A program made the position numbers and the translations under genes. Under the pieces are notes generated by a model that was not told where the DNA came from, made no database searches, and saw only the letters and a list, made by a program, of their open reading frames with translations. This document shows, piece after piece, positions 56,419 through 64,000 of a DNA stretch of 64,000 bases (positions are counted from its first letter, which is position 1; every line of letters begins with the position of its first letter). This stretch comes from JAAZGD01 sp964489555. GTDB taxonomy: Bacteria; Bacillota; Clostridia; Peptostreptococcales; Anaerovoracaceae. The DNA lies in the NCBI GenBank assembly GCA_964489555.1, contig CAZAZF010000007.1, positions 1 to 64,000 of the forward strand. The letters are read 5' to 3'.

Positions 56419-57090
56419 TCAGCCTGTTATAGAAAAGTTACTGATTTTTTGAAGAAAGTCCCCCGTGGTTTTTGCCACATCCTTTTGATGAAATATAGCC
56501 GATCCTGCTACCACAATATCCACACCGGCTTCCAAAACTTGGTCCAGGTTTTCCAAAGTAATGCCGCCATCCATCTGAATTTGAAACTCATATCCCGTCT
56601 GTTTTCTCCACTCTCTCAACTTCTTTACTTTGTCTAAGCAGTCCGGAATCAGTTTTTGCCCCCCAAACCCAGGATTGACAGACATAACAAGAACCAAGTC
56701 CACCTGATGCAGAATGTTCTCCAGTGTTCCAATTGGTGTGGCAGGGTTAATGGATACCCCGGCTTTTACCCCGTGAGAATGAATCAGTTGTATGCTTCGG
56801 TTTAAATGCCTCACCGCTTCTTGATGGACGGTAATAAACTCCGTGGCCGGTGTGAGAAAATCCTCCACATACTGATCCGGGTTTTCAATCATCAGATGAA
56901 CATCGTAGGGAAGTTGGGTTTTCCCATTTAAAGACTTCATTACGGTAGCCCCATAACTGATATTCGGAACAAAATGCCCATCCATTACATCCACATGAAT
57001 GAAATGAGCGCCTCCGGACTCGATGGCCTTCACTTCTTCTCCCAGCCGAGAAAAATCCGCAGACAAAATGGAGGGTGCCAACTGATTCAT
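56419..57090 (-). CDS. rpe: Ribulose-phosphate 3-epimerase
   Basis: This 223-residue TIM-barrel enzyme interconverts ribulose 5-phosphate and xylulose 5-phosphate. Seen are LAPSILSADFSRLGEEV, the HVDVMDGHFVPNISYG metal/acid site, LVMSVNPGFGGQKL and QMDGGITLENL with a VAGSAIF phosphate site. It is the last gene of the cluster with rsgA, prkC and prpC, as in Bacillus, and is followed by a terminator. Confidence 0.98.
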   Translation of the reverse strand: MNQLAPSILSADFSRLGEEVKAIESGGAHFIHVDVMDGHFVPNISYGATVMKSLNGKTQLPYDVHLMIENPDQYVEDFLTPATEFITVHQEAVRHLNRSIQLIHSHGVKAGVSINPATPIGTLENILHQVDLVLVMSVNPGFGGQKLIPDCLDKVKKLREWRKQTGYEFQIQMDGGITLENLDQVLEAGVDIVVAGSAIFHQKDVAKTTGDFLQKISNFSITG

Positions 57091-57123
57091 GATTTTGCTT
57101 TCCTTCCCTTTCGAAAAAAATGT

Positions 57124-58005
57124 TTAAAAATATTTATTCCGTTCCTTTTCCAATAACTCTTCCAACTGCTGGCGATAGGATTGATAACGGCTTACAGGTA
57201 AAATCCCGTCCTCTACCGCATTCCGAATGCCACATCCGGGCTCATCCAGATGCTGGCAGTTGTGAAAGCGACACTGTCCCGCCATCCGAACCATCTCCGG
57301 ATAACAAGAACCCAATTCTTTTGAACTTTCTCCTACGGAATCGAAAGATGTGAATCCGGGCGTATCAAAAAGAAAGGTATTCTTTTGAATTTCAAAAATC
57401 TCCACATGCCGAGTAGTATGTTTTCCCCGCTGTGTTTTTGCGCTGATTACCCCAACAGGAGCATCGGCATCCGGTAATAGATCATTTAATAAAGTGGATT
57501 TTCCCACACCACTAGGGCCCACCAACGCGGCAGAGTGGCCTGTCAAATGTTTCTTGACTTCTTCTAATCCTTCTCCTGAAAGACCATTGACCAAAAGGCA
57601 AGGGTAGGTTTCTTCGTAAATTTTTTCAAGTCTTCCGATGTCTTCCGGAGTGGCCAAATCCACTTTGTTCATCAGAATCACGGAACGGGCATCCCCTTGT
57701 TCTGCCATCACCAGCAAGCGGTCCAAAATCAACAGATTATACCGGGGTTTGTGGAAAGCCATCACGATTAACAGCATGTCCACATTGGAAATAGGGGGTC
57801 GAACAAACCAATTGACTCTTGGCTTAATCTTTTCCACCACGCCGTTGCCATCTTCAAGAAGACTCCACTCCACTTGATCTCCCACCATGGGGGTAATTCC
57901 TTGTTTCTTAAATACGCCTCTGGCTCTGCAAGGGATTTCATGGGCCTCTCCTCTCGGCTTTACAAAATAGAATCCACCCACACCCCGAACAATTTTTCCT
58001 TCCAT
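57124..58005 (-). CDS. rsgA: Small ribosomal subunit biogenesis GTPase RsgA
   Basis: The 293-residue circularly permuted GTPase has an OB domain (1-~65), G4 LMNKVDL before G1 GPSGVGKSTLLN and G3 DTPGF, and a C-terminal zinc site (CYPEMVRMAGQCRFHNCQH, DEPGCGI). It helps 30S maturation. Its ATG directly follows the prkC stop (TAAATG). Confidence 0.97.
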   Translation of the reverse strand: MEGKIVRGVGGFYFVKPRGEAHEIPCRARGVFKKQGITPMVGDQVEWSLLEDGNGVVEKIKPRVNWFVRPPISNVDMLLIVMAFHKPRYNLLILDRLLVMAEQGDARSVILMNKVDLATPEDIGRLEKIYEETYPCLLVNGLSGEGLEEVKKHLTGHSAALVGPSGVGKSTLLNDLLPDADAPVGVISAKTQRGKHTTRHVEIFEIQKNTFLFDTPGFTSFDSVGESSKELGSCYPEMVRMAGQCRFHNCQHLDEPGCGIRNAVEDGILPVSRYQSYRQQLEELLEKERNKYF

Positions 58006-59961
58006 TTAATACAATTCTCCCGTCCGGAAGTTCACTTGATAGCGGGCCACTTCCGTGGTATCGAAAATAACCGCTACCGTACCTTCGCCCACCCCAGACA
58101 AGGTCACCGTGCCGCCTCCATCTCCCTTGGACCGTTGAGCATTGGATAAAATGTTATGGGTGCCACCCTCATCCGACACCACCACCGTCAGATAAAAGAC
58201 TTCATTGGAAGCCTGATTGAAATCGATATACAAAGGGATAGAGTAAGAAGCATCGGGATCCTTGGGAACACCACTAACTCGAACATGGATTGATGTTCCT
58301 CCCTGCACTACCGTGTCGGCCCCTTGGCTTTGCCAAAAAATCAAACCCTCTCCCACGGTGTCATTCTTCTCAATGGTTACGGTTCCCAAAGCAAGATTAA
58401 CGGCCTTTAATGCTTCCGTAGCCGCCGATTCTGTCATCCCCACTAAAAGGGGAACAATGGCTTGGGTTTCCGATACCCCTAAACTTACCACAAAGTTTAC
58501 AAAGCTTCCCGGAGCCGCCTCTTCTCCACCTGCCGGGCTTTGGCGTAACACCAACCCTTCTGGCTGGTTGGCGTTCTCATAACTGACAGACCCCACCTTG
58601 TATCCATATTTCTCCAGGAAAAACACAGCATCTTGATATGTTTTGCTGACAATGCTGGGAACCGTTCCTTCCCTGGATCCACGGGATAAATTCACAGTGA
58701 CCGTAGCCCCTACTTTCACTTTTGTGGTTGGAGCCGGAGTTTGGGATACCACCATACCTTCTTCATACTCGTCGCTATAAACGATGTCTCCCGTTTCCAT
58801 TTTTAAGCCGGATTCTTCCGCCATAGTCTCAGCTTCTTCCAATAGCATCCCGGAGAAGTCCGGCATTTCCAGTTCTTTGTTTCCGCCCCCTCCATTGGAA
58901 ATCAATTGATAAATTCCAAAGCTTAAAGGTAATGCAATCACCAGAGCCAACAGGATAGCCACTGTTTTTGACTGGTTCCATTTCCTCTTCTTGCCGCTTC
59001 CGGCCTTTTCCGTTTTGGAAGAATTCTTCTTACCAGCCTGATCTCGTTGCTGGTTCATGAAATCATCTTCTCCTCCCCCCTCCAAAGAGCCTTCTCCCTC
59101 TTCTCTTGTTCCGGTGTAAATCAACTTCCCTAAAATACTGTGGATATGTTCCACATTTTCTAAGGCCTCCAGCATTTCATCCGCTGTAGAAAATCGTTCG
59201 GTTTGATATTTCTTGGTGGCCTTCATCACCACCTGCTCCAACTGAGGAGGAATGTTGGATACCAACTGACTGGGAGGTGTGATTTCTTCATTAATATGCA
59301 TCAACGCCACATTCACCGGGTTTTCTCCATCAAAGGGAACCCGGCCGGTCAACAATTCATAAAGCACAATCCCAAGGGAATAAATATCGGATTTTTCATC
59401 CACATATCCACCCCGGGCTTGCTCCGGAGAAAAATAATGAACGGATCCCATAACCGTTCCGGTTGCCCCCACAAGAGTAGATGCATTCACCGCTTTGGCA
59501 ATACCGAAATCCGCCAGCTTGGGAACACCATCGGTTGTAATTAAGATGTTTTGAGGCTTTACATCTCTATGTATAATGTGATTTTTATGAGCCAAACTAA
59601 GGGCGGAAGCCATGTGCTTGATAATTTCCACCGCTTGCCGCCATTCCATGGGCCCCTTTTCTTTAATTAAATCGCTGAGCACTTGCCCTTCCACCAATTC
59701 CATTACGATATAATGGATATTGCCTTCTTTTCCAACATCAAAGATGTTCACAATGTTAGGATGCGAAAGACTGGCGGCGGCCTGAGACTCTCTCTTGAAA
59801 TTATCGATAAATTTCAGATCCTTGATAAATTCCGGTTTCAAAATTTTAATCGCTACATGTCGATTCAAAAGACGGCATCGTGCTTTATACACAACCGCCA
59901 TTCCCCCGTCTCCGATTCGTTCCAACAATTCATATCTACCGGCAAGAATTCTGCTACTCAT
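58006..59961 (-). CDS. prkC: PASTA-domain serine/threonine kinase PrkC
   Basis: The 651-residue protein has a kinase domain (1-~265; IGDGGMAVVYKA, AIKIL, HRDVKPQNIL, DFGIAKAV, and the APE-like FSPEQARGG), a juxtamembrane region, one membrane helix (VAILLALVIALPLSFGIYQL ~332-352) and three extracellular PASTA repeats (~365-560). A further ~90-residue beta-rich tail ends the protein. It binds muropeptides and signals growth and spore germination in relatives. It partners with PrpC upstream. Confidence 0.97.
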   Translation of the reverse strand: MSSRILAGRYELLERIGDGGMAVVYKARCRLLNRHVAIKILKPEFIKDLKFIDNFKRESQAAASLSHPNIVNIFDVGKEGNIHYIVMELVEGQVLSDLIKEKGPMEWRQAVEIIKHMASALSLAHKNHIIHRDVKPQNILITTDGVPKLADFGIAKAVNASTLVGATGTVMGSVHYFSPEQARGGYVDEKSDIYSLGIVLYELLTGRVPFDGENPVNVALMHINEEITPPSQLVSNIPPQLEQVVMKATKKYQTERFSTADEMLEALENVEHIHSILGKLIYTGTREEGEGSLEGGGEDDFMNQQRDQAGKKNSSKTEKAGSGKKRKWNQSKTVAILLALVIALPLSFGIYQLISNGGGGNKELEMPDFSGMLLEEAETMAEESGLKMETGDIVYSDEYEEGMVVSQTPAPTTKVKVGATVTVNLSRGSREGTVPSIVSKTYQDAVFFLEKYGYKVGSVSYENANQPEGLVLRQSPAGGEEAAPGSFVNFVVSLGVSETQAIVPLLVGMTESAATEALKAVNLALGTVTIEKNDTVGEGLIFWQSQGADTVVQGGTSIHVRVSGVPKDPDASYSIPLYIDFNQASNEVFYLTVVVSDEGGTHNILSNAQRSKGDGGGTVTLSGVGEGTVAVIFDTTEVARYQVNFRTGELY

Positions 59962-59976
59962 GAAATACGATCCCCC

Positions 59977-60705
59977 TTACACTTTAATACAAATTACGGT
60001 GATGTTATCATGGCCTCCGCGTTGATTTGCCTTTTTCACCAAATCCTGGCAAATCTGAGTCATAGACTCTCCAGAAGACAAAATGGAAATCATCGCTTCT
60101 TCTTCCACTTCACCGTAAAGACCATCGGTGCACAGGAGAATCACATCTCCCGTTTCAATATTGGCTTGATAAAAATCCGGTTCGCACACTACATCCCCGC
60201 CCAACGCCTTGGTAATCATGTTCTTCTTTGCGTGGGTCTGAGCGTCCTCCTCTGTAATGACTCCAGTACGAACCAGATCATTCACATAGCTATGATCTTC
60301 CGTAACTTGACGCAACTTACCCTTGCGGAAAATATAGGCACGGCTATCCCCGATATTCGCAAAGTACCCCCGTTTGCCATTTACATGGCCCACAACAACG
60401 GTGGTGGCCATTCCTTGATTTTCAATATATTTTTCTGCCAATTGAAAAATTCTTCCATTAATTTCCTGCAGGCAAGGAAGAAAATAGGCCTTAGCCGTAG
60501 CTACATCGGTAATTCCCAAGGGAGGATTGTTGCGGACATATTCCGCAATCATAGATACCGTCGTCCTGGAAGCAATCTCCCCTGAAGCTCCGCCTCCAAC
60601 ACCGTCTGCAATAATGAAAACTCCTTCCTTTGGCATTACAAAACAAGCGTCTTCATTATTTCCTCGTCGTAGCCCTTTATCGCTTTTAAATCCAACTTGC
60701 ATCAT
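59977..60705 (-). CDS. prpC: PP2C-type serine/threonine phosphatase PrpC/Stp
   Basis: The ~242-residue metal-dependent phosphatase has DKGLRRGNNEDACFV, FIIADGVGGGASGEIAS, ANIGDSRAYIFRKGKL, LCTDGLYGEV and GGHDNITVICI, the classic PP2C metal-binding motifs. It reverses PrkC. The ORF opens at 60792 inside rsmB; ATG at 60705 has AAAGGA 6 nt upstream and fits the family. rlmN, the usual neighbour, is not between it and rsmB. Confidence 0.95.
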   Translation of the reverse strand: MMQVGFKSDKGLRRGNNEDACFVMPKEGVFIIADGVGGGASGEIASRTTVSMIAEYVRNNPPLGITDVATAKAYFLPCLQEINGRIFQLAEKYIENQGMATTVVVGHVNGKRGYFANIGDSRAYIFRKGKLRQVTEDHSYVNDLVRTGVITEEDAQTHAKKNMITKALGGDVVCEPDFYQANIETGDVILLCTDGLYGEVEEEAMISILSSGESMTQICQDLVKKANQRGGHDNITVICIKV

Positions 60706-60718
60706 ACCGAGTCCTTTT

Positions 60719-62026
60719 CTAATAATCAAGATTTCCAACAATTCCGGTGCTTCGAACCATTTTGCAAATGTAGAACCCGTCGGTTTCATCAATATGAGGA
60801 TACAATTGCACCGTCTCCTCTTTCATGAAATCTTTATTTTTCCGAAGAAAGTCATCCACTACCTTCTGGTTTTCATCTTGATTGATAGTACAAGTACAAT
60901 AAAGCAAAGTGCCACCCATCTTCACATATCGGGACGAGGCCGATAGAATTTCCAACTGTTTCCGGGGCAAACCGCTCATCTCCGAAGACCATTTTTTGTA
61001 CTTTATCTCCGGTTTCCGGCGAACCACACCCAGTCCGGTACAAGGCACGTCCACAATCACCTTGTCGGCTTTCCCAATAAGAGTGGTGTCGATTTTTGTG
61101 GCATCCCATGTTCTGGTTTTTACATTTTTTAGTCCCAACCTTCGAGCCTCTCCATCGATAATTCCCACTTTTCTAGTGTACACATCCGACGCCAGAACCG
61201 TTCCCGTATTATTCATGCGTTCGGCAATGGCCATGGCTTTTCCACCGGGAGCCGCGCAAACATCCATAACAAAATCATCATGCTTCGGGTCTAACATAAT
61301 AGCAGCCAGTTGGGAACTTTCATCCTGAATGGAGAACATCCCCATTTTATAGGTTTGGCTGTCCAGCAATTGAGACCCTTTAATATACAATGCGTTGGGC
61401 GACAACTTGCCATCCCACACGTCAAACCCCTTGTTTCTTAACAGCTCCACCAAATCTTGTTTCATCACCTTCATCCAATTAAGCCGAATAGCCGTATTGG
61501 GAGTTTCATTGCCCGCCTGAAGGAGCTGCTCCACAAAATCAATTTCATACTCTCTCATCCACAACTCTATAATCCAAGGTTCATAAGAATACTTCACCGA
61601 AAGATACCGCACTTCGTCTTCCGTCCGGTCCGGTAGGATGATGGTATATTGATTTCGAATGTAGGTTCGGAGAACTCCATTAATGAAGGCATCGCGGCCC
61701 TTGCAAAATCGTTTTGCCAGCTTTACGCTCTCATTGACCGCCGCGTATTCTGGAACCGAATCCATGTATCCCAGTTGATAAATACCCATTCTTAACACAT
61801 TCAGGTCTTGCGGCTTCAACCGTTCCGCCCCGGAAGGCACAAACTGGTCAATAATGTAGTCCAAAAGAATTTTGTTTTCCAAAACTCCATAGGTTAACTC
61901 TCGAACAAAGGCAGGGTTGTCCGGTCGATTTCTCCGGATTTGATGATTTAATGCGATGTTGGAATATGACTTTTTCAATTCCACATCCATTAAGGTTAAG
62001 AAAGCCGTTTTACGATTGGTTCCCAT
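60719..62026 (-). CDS. rsmB: 16S rRNA (cytosine967-C5)-methyltransferase RsmB
   Basis: The 435-residue protein has an N-terminal NusB-like RNA-binding domain (1-~130) and a SAM methyltransferase core with VMDVCAAPGGKAMAIAERM, VIVDVPCTGLGVVRRKPE (catalytic-region Cys) and LYCTCTINQDENQKVV (second Cys). It methylates C967 of 16S rRNA. It is 2 nt from the zinc protease upstream. Confidence 0.95.
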   Translation of the reverse strand: MGTNRKTAFLTLMDVELKKSYSNIALNHQIRRNRPDNPAFVRELTYGVLENKILLDYIIDQFVPSGAERLKPQDLNVLRMGIYQLGYMDSVPEYAAVNESVKLAKRFCKGRDAFINGVLRTYIRNQYTIILPDRTEDEVRYLSVKYSYEPWIIELWMREYEIDFVEQLLQAGNETPNTAIRLNWMKVMKQDLVELLRNKGFDVWDGKLSPNALYIKGSQLLDSQTYKMGMFSIQDESSQLAAIMLDPKHDDFVMDVCAAPGGKAMAIAERMNNTGTVLASDVYTRKVGIIDGEARRLGLKNVKTRTWDATKIDTTLIGKADKVIVDVPCTGLGVVRRKPEIKYKKWSSEMSGLPRKQLEILSASSRYVKMGGTLLYCTCTINQDENQKVVDDFLRKNKDFMKEETVQLYPHIDETDGFYICKMVRSTGIVGNLDY

Positions 62027-62028
62027 GG

Positions 62029-62730
62029 CTAATTCCTCCCTCGGATTGCTAAAATTCGCAACAAGTTGGCAATGGCCATGGCCAAAGCGGCCAGATAGGT
62101 CAAAGCTGCTGCGCTCAACACTTTTTTAGCTCCGGACTGTTCTTCCGGATAAATAATATCTAAAGCCACCAGCTGATTCAAGGCCCGCTTGGAGGCGTTC
62201 AGTTCAACCGGCATAGTAACCAAATGAAAGACCACCACTGCGAAAAAGAAAAGAATTCCCAAATTAAACAGCAAATTCCCCGTTGTATAATTTCCGGCAG
62301 AAGTCAACACCAATCCGATAATTAACAAGGGCCATGCCACATTGGACACAATCCCCACTACCGGCGCGATGGCATTTCGAATCTTTAAAGGCCCATAGGA
62401 CTTTTCGTCCTGAAGAGCATGGCCCGCTTCATGGGCTGCAATAGCCACTGATGCAATGGAGGATTGACTGCTTACATCCGGAGACAGCCGAAGGATATTT
62501 TTTCTGGGGTCATAATGGTCAGAAAGTTTACCGCTGGTGATTTCTACCGGAACGTGCTCACACCCGTTGGCATCCAGAATGATACGAGCCGCCTGAGCCC
62601 CTGTGATTCCCTTTCGGTTCCGCACCTTGAGATAGGTACTGTAAGCCCGGGAAACCTTTGCCTGGGCATAAAAAGTAAAAAGAACCGCCGGAATGAGCAA
62701 TATGATGGTTGGGTCGTAATACATAAACAT
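62029..62730 (-). CDS. Membrane zinc metallopeptidase (Zn_peptidase_2, YugP-like)
   Basis: The 233-residue membrane protein has a hydrophobic N-terminus (DPTIILLIPAVLFTFYAQAK), the zinc motif AIAAHEAGHALQ (HExxH) and C-terminal membrane segments. The family is often encoded between fmt and rsmB in Clostridia, as here. Substrate is unknown. ATG at 62730 or 62724 could both start it. Confidence 0.9.
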   Translation of the reverse strand: MFMYYDPTIILLIPAVLFTFYAQAKVSRAYSTYLKVRNRKGITGAQAARIILDANGCEHVPVEITSGKLSDHYDPRKNILRLSPDVSSQSSIASVAIAAHEAGHALQDEKSYGPLKIRNAIAPVVGIVSNVAWPLLIIGLVLTSAGNYTTGNLLFNLGILFFFAVVVFHLVTMPVELNASKRALNQLVALDIIYPEEQSGAKKVLSAAALTYLAALAMAIANLLRILAIRGRN

Positions 62731-62783
62731 TTTTTCTCTCCTCTACTCCAATGGTCTGTTTTCTACTAGCCTAACAATTCATT

Positions 62784-63713
62784 TTACACTAAAACAACGC
62801 CTTTTTCAATGGAGTTGCCCTTTAGGAACTCCTTTACTACCATTCGTTTCTTCCCCGGCAACTGAATTGTAGTAGCCAGCAAATATCCTCCGCCACAAGC
62901 AATTTTTAAGCCTTCCCCGGAAACTTCCACGATGGTACCAGGCGCTTCCTCTACTGAACCCTCCAGAGGCATGGATTCCCAAATCTTTAAAAGCTGCCCC
63001 TTGTAATTGCAGTAGGCCCCCGGCCATGAGTCCATAGCTCGAATCAAGCGTTCAATTTCCAAAGGACTTTGTTGGAAGGGAATTCTACCCATCTCTTTAT
63101 GAATCATAGGCGCATAAGTAGCCAAATCATGATCCTGTTTGGCATAAATAGCGGTTCCATCCTCTATGGACGGAAGAACTTCCACCAAAAGGTCTGCCCC
63201 TTTTGTCATCAATTCATCATGCAATTGATCTGCCGTATACCCTCCAATCAAGGTTTTTACCGTAGCAATCATATCTCCCGAATCCAACCCCTGATCCATC
63301 TGCATGATGGTCACTCCACTGTACTCATCCCCGGACAGAATGGCTTGTTGGATGGGTGCGGCCCCTCGATGGCGGGGCAAAATAGAAGCATGAACATTCA
63401 CACATCCGTATCGAGGTAGCTCTAGAATTTCTTTGGGTAAGATTTTCCCATATGCCGCTACCACAATCAAGTCGGGATCGCTTTCCCTGAGTTTGGAAAG
63501 AAAACGCTGATTGTTCCTCAGGAACTCCGGTTGGGTCACGGACAGTCCCAATTCCACCGCTTTTTCTTTCACCGGGGTGAATTGAATCTTTTTTCCTCGG
63601 TCCTTTGCTTTATCCGGTTGGGTCACCACAAGAGAAACTTGATGTCCTGCTTTCACCAAAGCATCCAGCGTAGGTACAGAAAATTCCGGCGTTCCCATAA
63701 ATACAATGTTCAT
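62784..63713 (-). CDS. fmt: Methionyl-tRNA formyltransferase
   Basis: The 309-residue enzyme formylates initiator Met-tRNA with 10-formyl-THF. Seen are MNIVFMGTPEFSVPTLDAL, VNVHASILPRHRGAAPIQQ (catalytic Asn/His), TIMQMDQGLDSGDMI, and a C-terminal OB-like domain. It follows def by 14 nt, the standard def-fmt pair. Confidence 0.97.
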   Translation of the reverse strand: MNIVFMGTPEFSVPTLDALVKAGHQVSLVVTQPDKAKDRGKKIQFTPVKEKAVELGLSVTQPEFLRNNQRFLSKLRESDPDLIVVAAYGKILPKEILELPRYGCVNVHASILPRHRGAAPIQQAILSGDEYSGVTIMQMDQGLDSGDMIATVKTLIGGYTADQLHDELMTKGADLLVEVLPSIEDGTAIYAKQDHDLATYAPMIHKEMGRIPFQQSPLEIERLIRAMDSWPGAYCNYKGQLLKIWESMPLEGSVEEAPGTIVEVSGEGLKIACGGGYLLATTIQLPGKKRMVVKEFLKGNSIEKGVVLV

Positions 63714-63727
63714 GACAAGTCTCCCTT

Positions 63728-64000
63728 CTATGCTTCTTCCCCTTCTGCTTCCTCAGAATGAATCTCCTTTACATCCGTAGCCTTATCCGTAAACAACACG
63801 CCCTCTAAATGGTCCATCTCATGAGAAATGGCCACCGCCAAAAACCCTTCGGCCTCGATTTCCACCTCTTGATTTTCATAATTAATCGCTCTGATTTTGA
63901 TGCGCTGCGGCCGCTCCACTGCGCCAACATACCCCGGCACACTCAAACACCCCTCTGATCCGGATTGTACCCCGTCCGCTTCCAGTATTTGAGGGTTGGC
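63728..64000 (-). CDS. def: Peptide deformylase, C-terminal part (cut by window edge)
   Basis: The reading frame is open to the right edge. It reads NPQILEADGVQSGSEGCLSV, then PGYVGAVERP and AISHEMDHLEGVLFTDKA. EGCLS and HEMDH are the deformylase metal-binding motifs 2 and 3. The N-terminal motif GLAAPQVG is outside. The start annotated inside the window by a longest-ORF view (63946) would be wrong: that TTG is the Leu codon of EGCLS. The C-terminal tail HSEEAEGEEA is acidic. Confidence 0.95.
   Translation of the reverse strand, partial: ANPQILEADGVQSGSEGCLSVPGYVGAVERPQRIKIRAINYENQEVEIEAEGFLAVAISHEMDHLEGVLFTDKATDVKEIHSEEAEGEEA

Noticed and set aside
59683..60585. 300-residue plus-strand ORF.
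   Set aside because: It is antisense to prkC and prpC, which carry all their catalytic motifs, and is rich in His, Asn and Phe as expected of a reverse-complement frame.
1..64000. CRISPR arrays, insertion sequences, prophage genes or att sites.
   Set aside because: No regularly spaced direct repeats of CRISPR size, no transposase or integrase and no terminal inverted repeats were seen.

Overview
The window looks like the chromosome of a low-to-moderate GC, anaerobic Gram-positive bacterium of the class Clostridia. The evidence is the mraZ-rsmH-ftsL-spoVD-murF-mraY-murD-ftsW-murG-divIB-ftsZ division cluster, the def-fmt-rsmB-prpC-prkC-rsgA-rpe cluster, consensus sigma-A promoters, strong AGGAGG-type ribosome binding sites, and a flavin/iron-sulfur complex of the Sporomusa-type transhydrogenase (Stn) kind. 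I tentatively favour an amino-acid-fermenting relative of Alkaliphilus, Tindallia or Anoxynatronum, but no rRNA is present to settle this. Almost everything is on the minus strand. Only two genes (25.1-28.3 kb) are on the plus strand, so the window probably covers one replichore arm.

Layout, left to right: a truncated tRNA (probably Asn) with a perfect consensus promoter; a TPR protein and two radical SAM proteins; argS, mutS2, zapA, pheT, pheS and a TrmH-family RNA methyltransferase (to 12.8 kb); a terminator, then ftsZ and the peptidoglycan/division cluster back to mraZ (12.8-24.7 kb), with MraZ-box-like repeats upstream; two plus-strand genes, a lipoprotein of unknown function and a four-domain CoA-disulfide-reductase/rhodanese/TusA/DsrE fusion; ychF, lgt, deoC, pduL, hpt, a DUF1232 protein and engB; the protein quality-control set lon-clpX-clpP-tig (33-39 kb); a CYTH protein and an orphan PTS-type membrane protein; a three-gene NuoE/NuoF/large-flavoprotein complex with an aminotransferase upstream (40.9-48.1 kb); udk and a beta-CASP metallo-beta-lactamase protein; a compact Tad-like pilus/secretion operon (50.7-56.3 kb); and rpe-rsgA-prkC-prpC-rsmB-Zn protease-fmt-def, running off the right edge.

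Most of the window is housekeeping. The accessory parts are the Tad-like operon and the Stn-like complex. The Tad-like operon encodes a SAF-domain protein, a MinD/CpaE-like protein, a CpaF-like ATPase with an atypical P-loop, two TadB/TadC-like membrane proteins and four small membrane-anchored proteins, three of which begin with the same MKQ[IF]IVL hydrophobic start. One of these four is a 52-residue gene with a TTG start. The operon has a promoter placed so that its first mRNA would be leaderless, and the window encodes no prepilin peptidase. In the Stn-like complex, the large subunit carries a formate-dehydrogenase-like domain whose catalytic Sec/Cys position is a phenylalanine. Several gene starts below were moved from the longest possible ORF to internal starts backed by ribosome binding sites; each entry says so.
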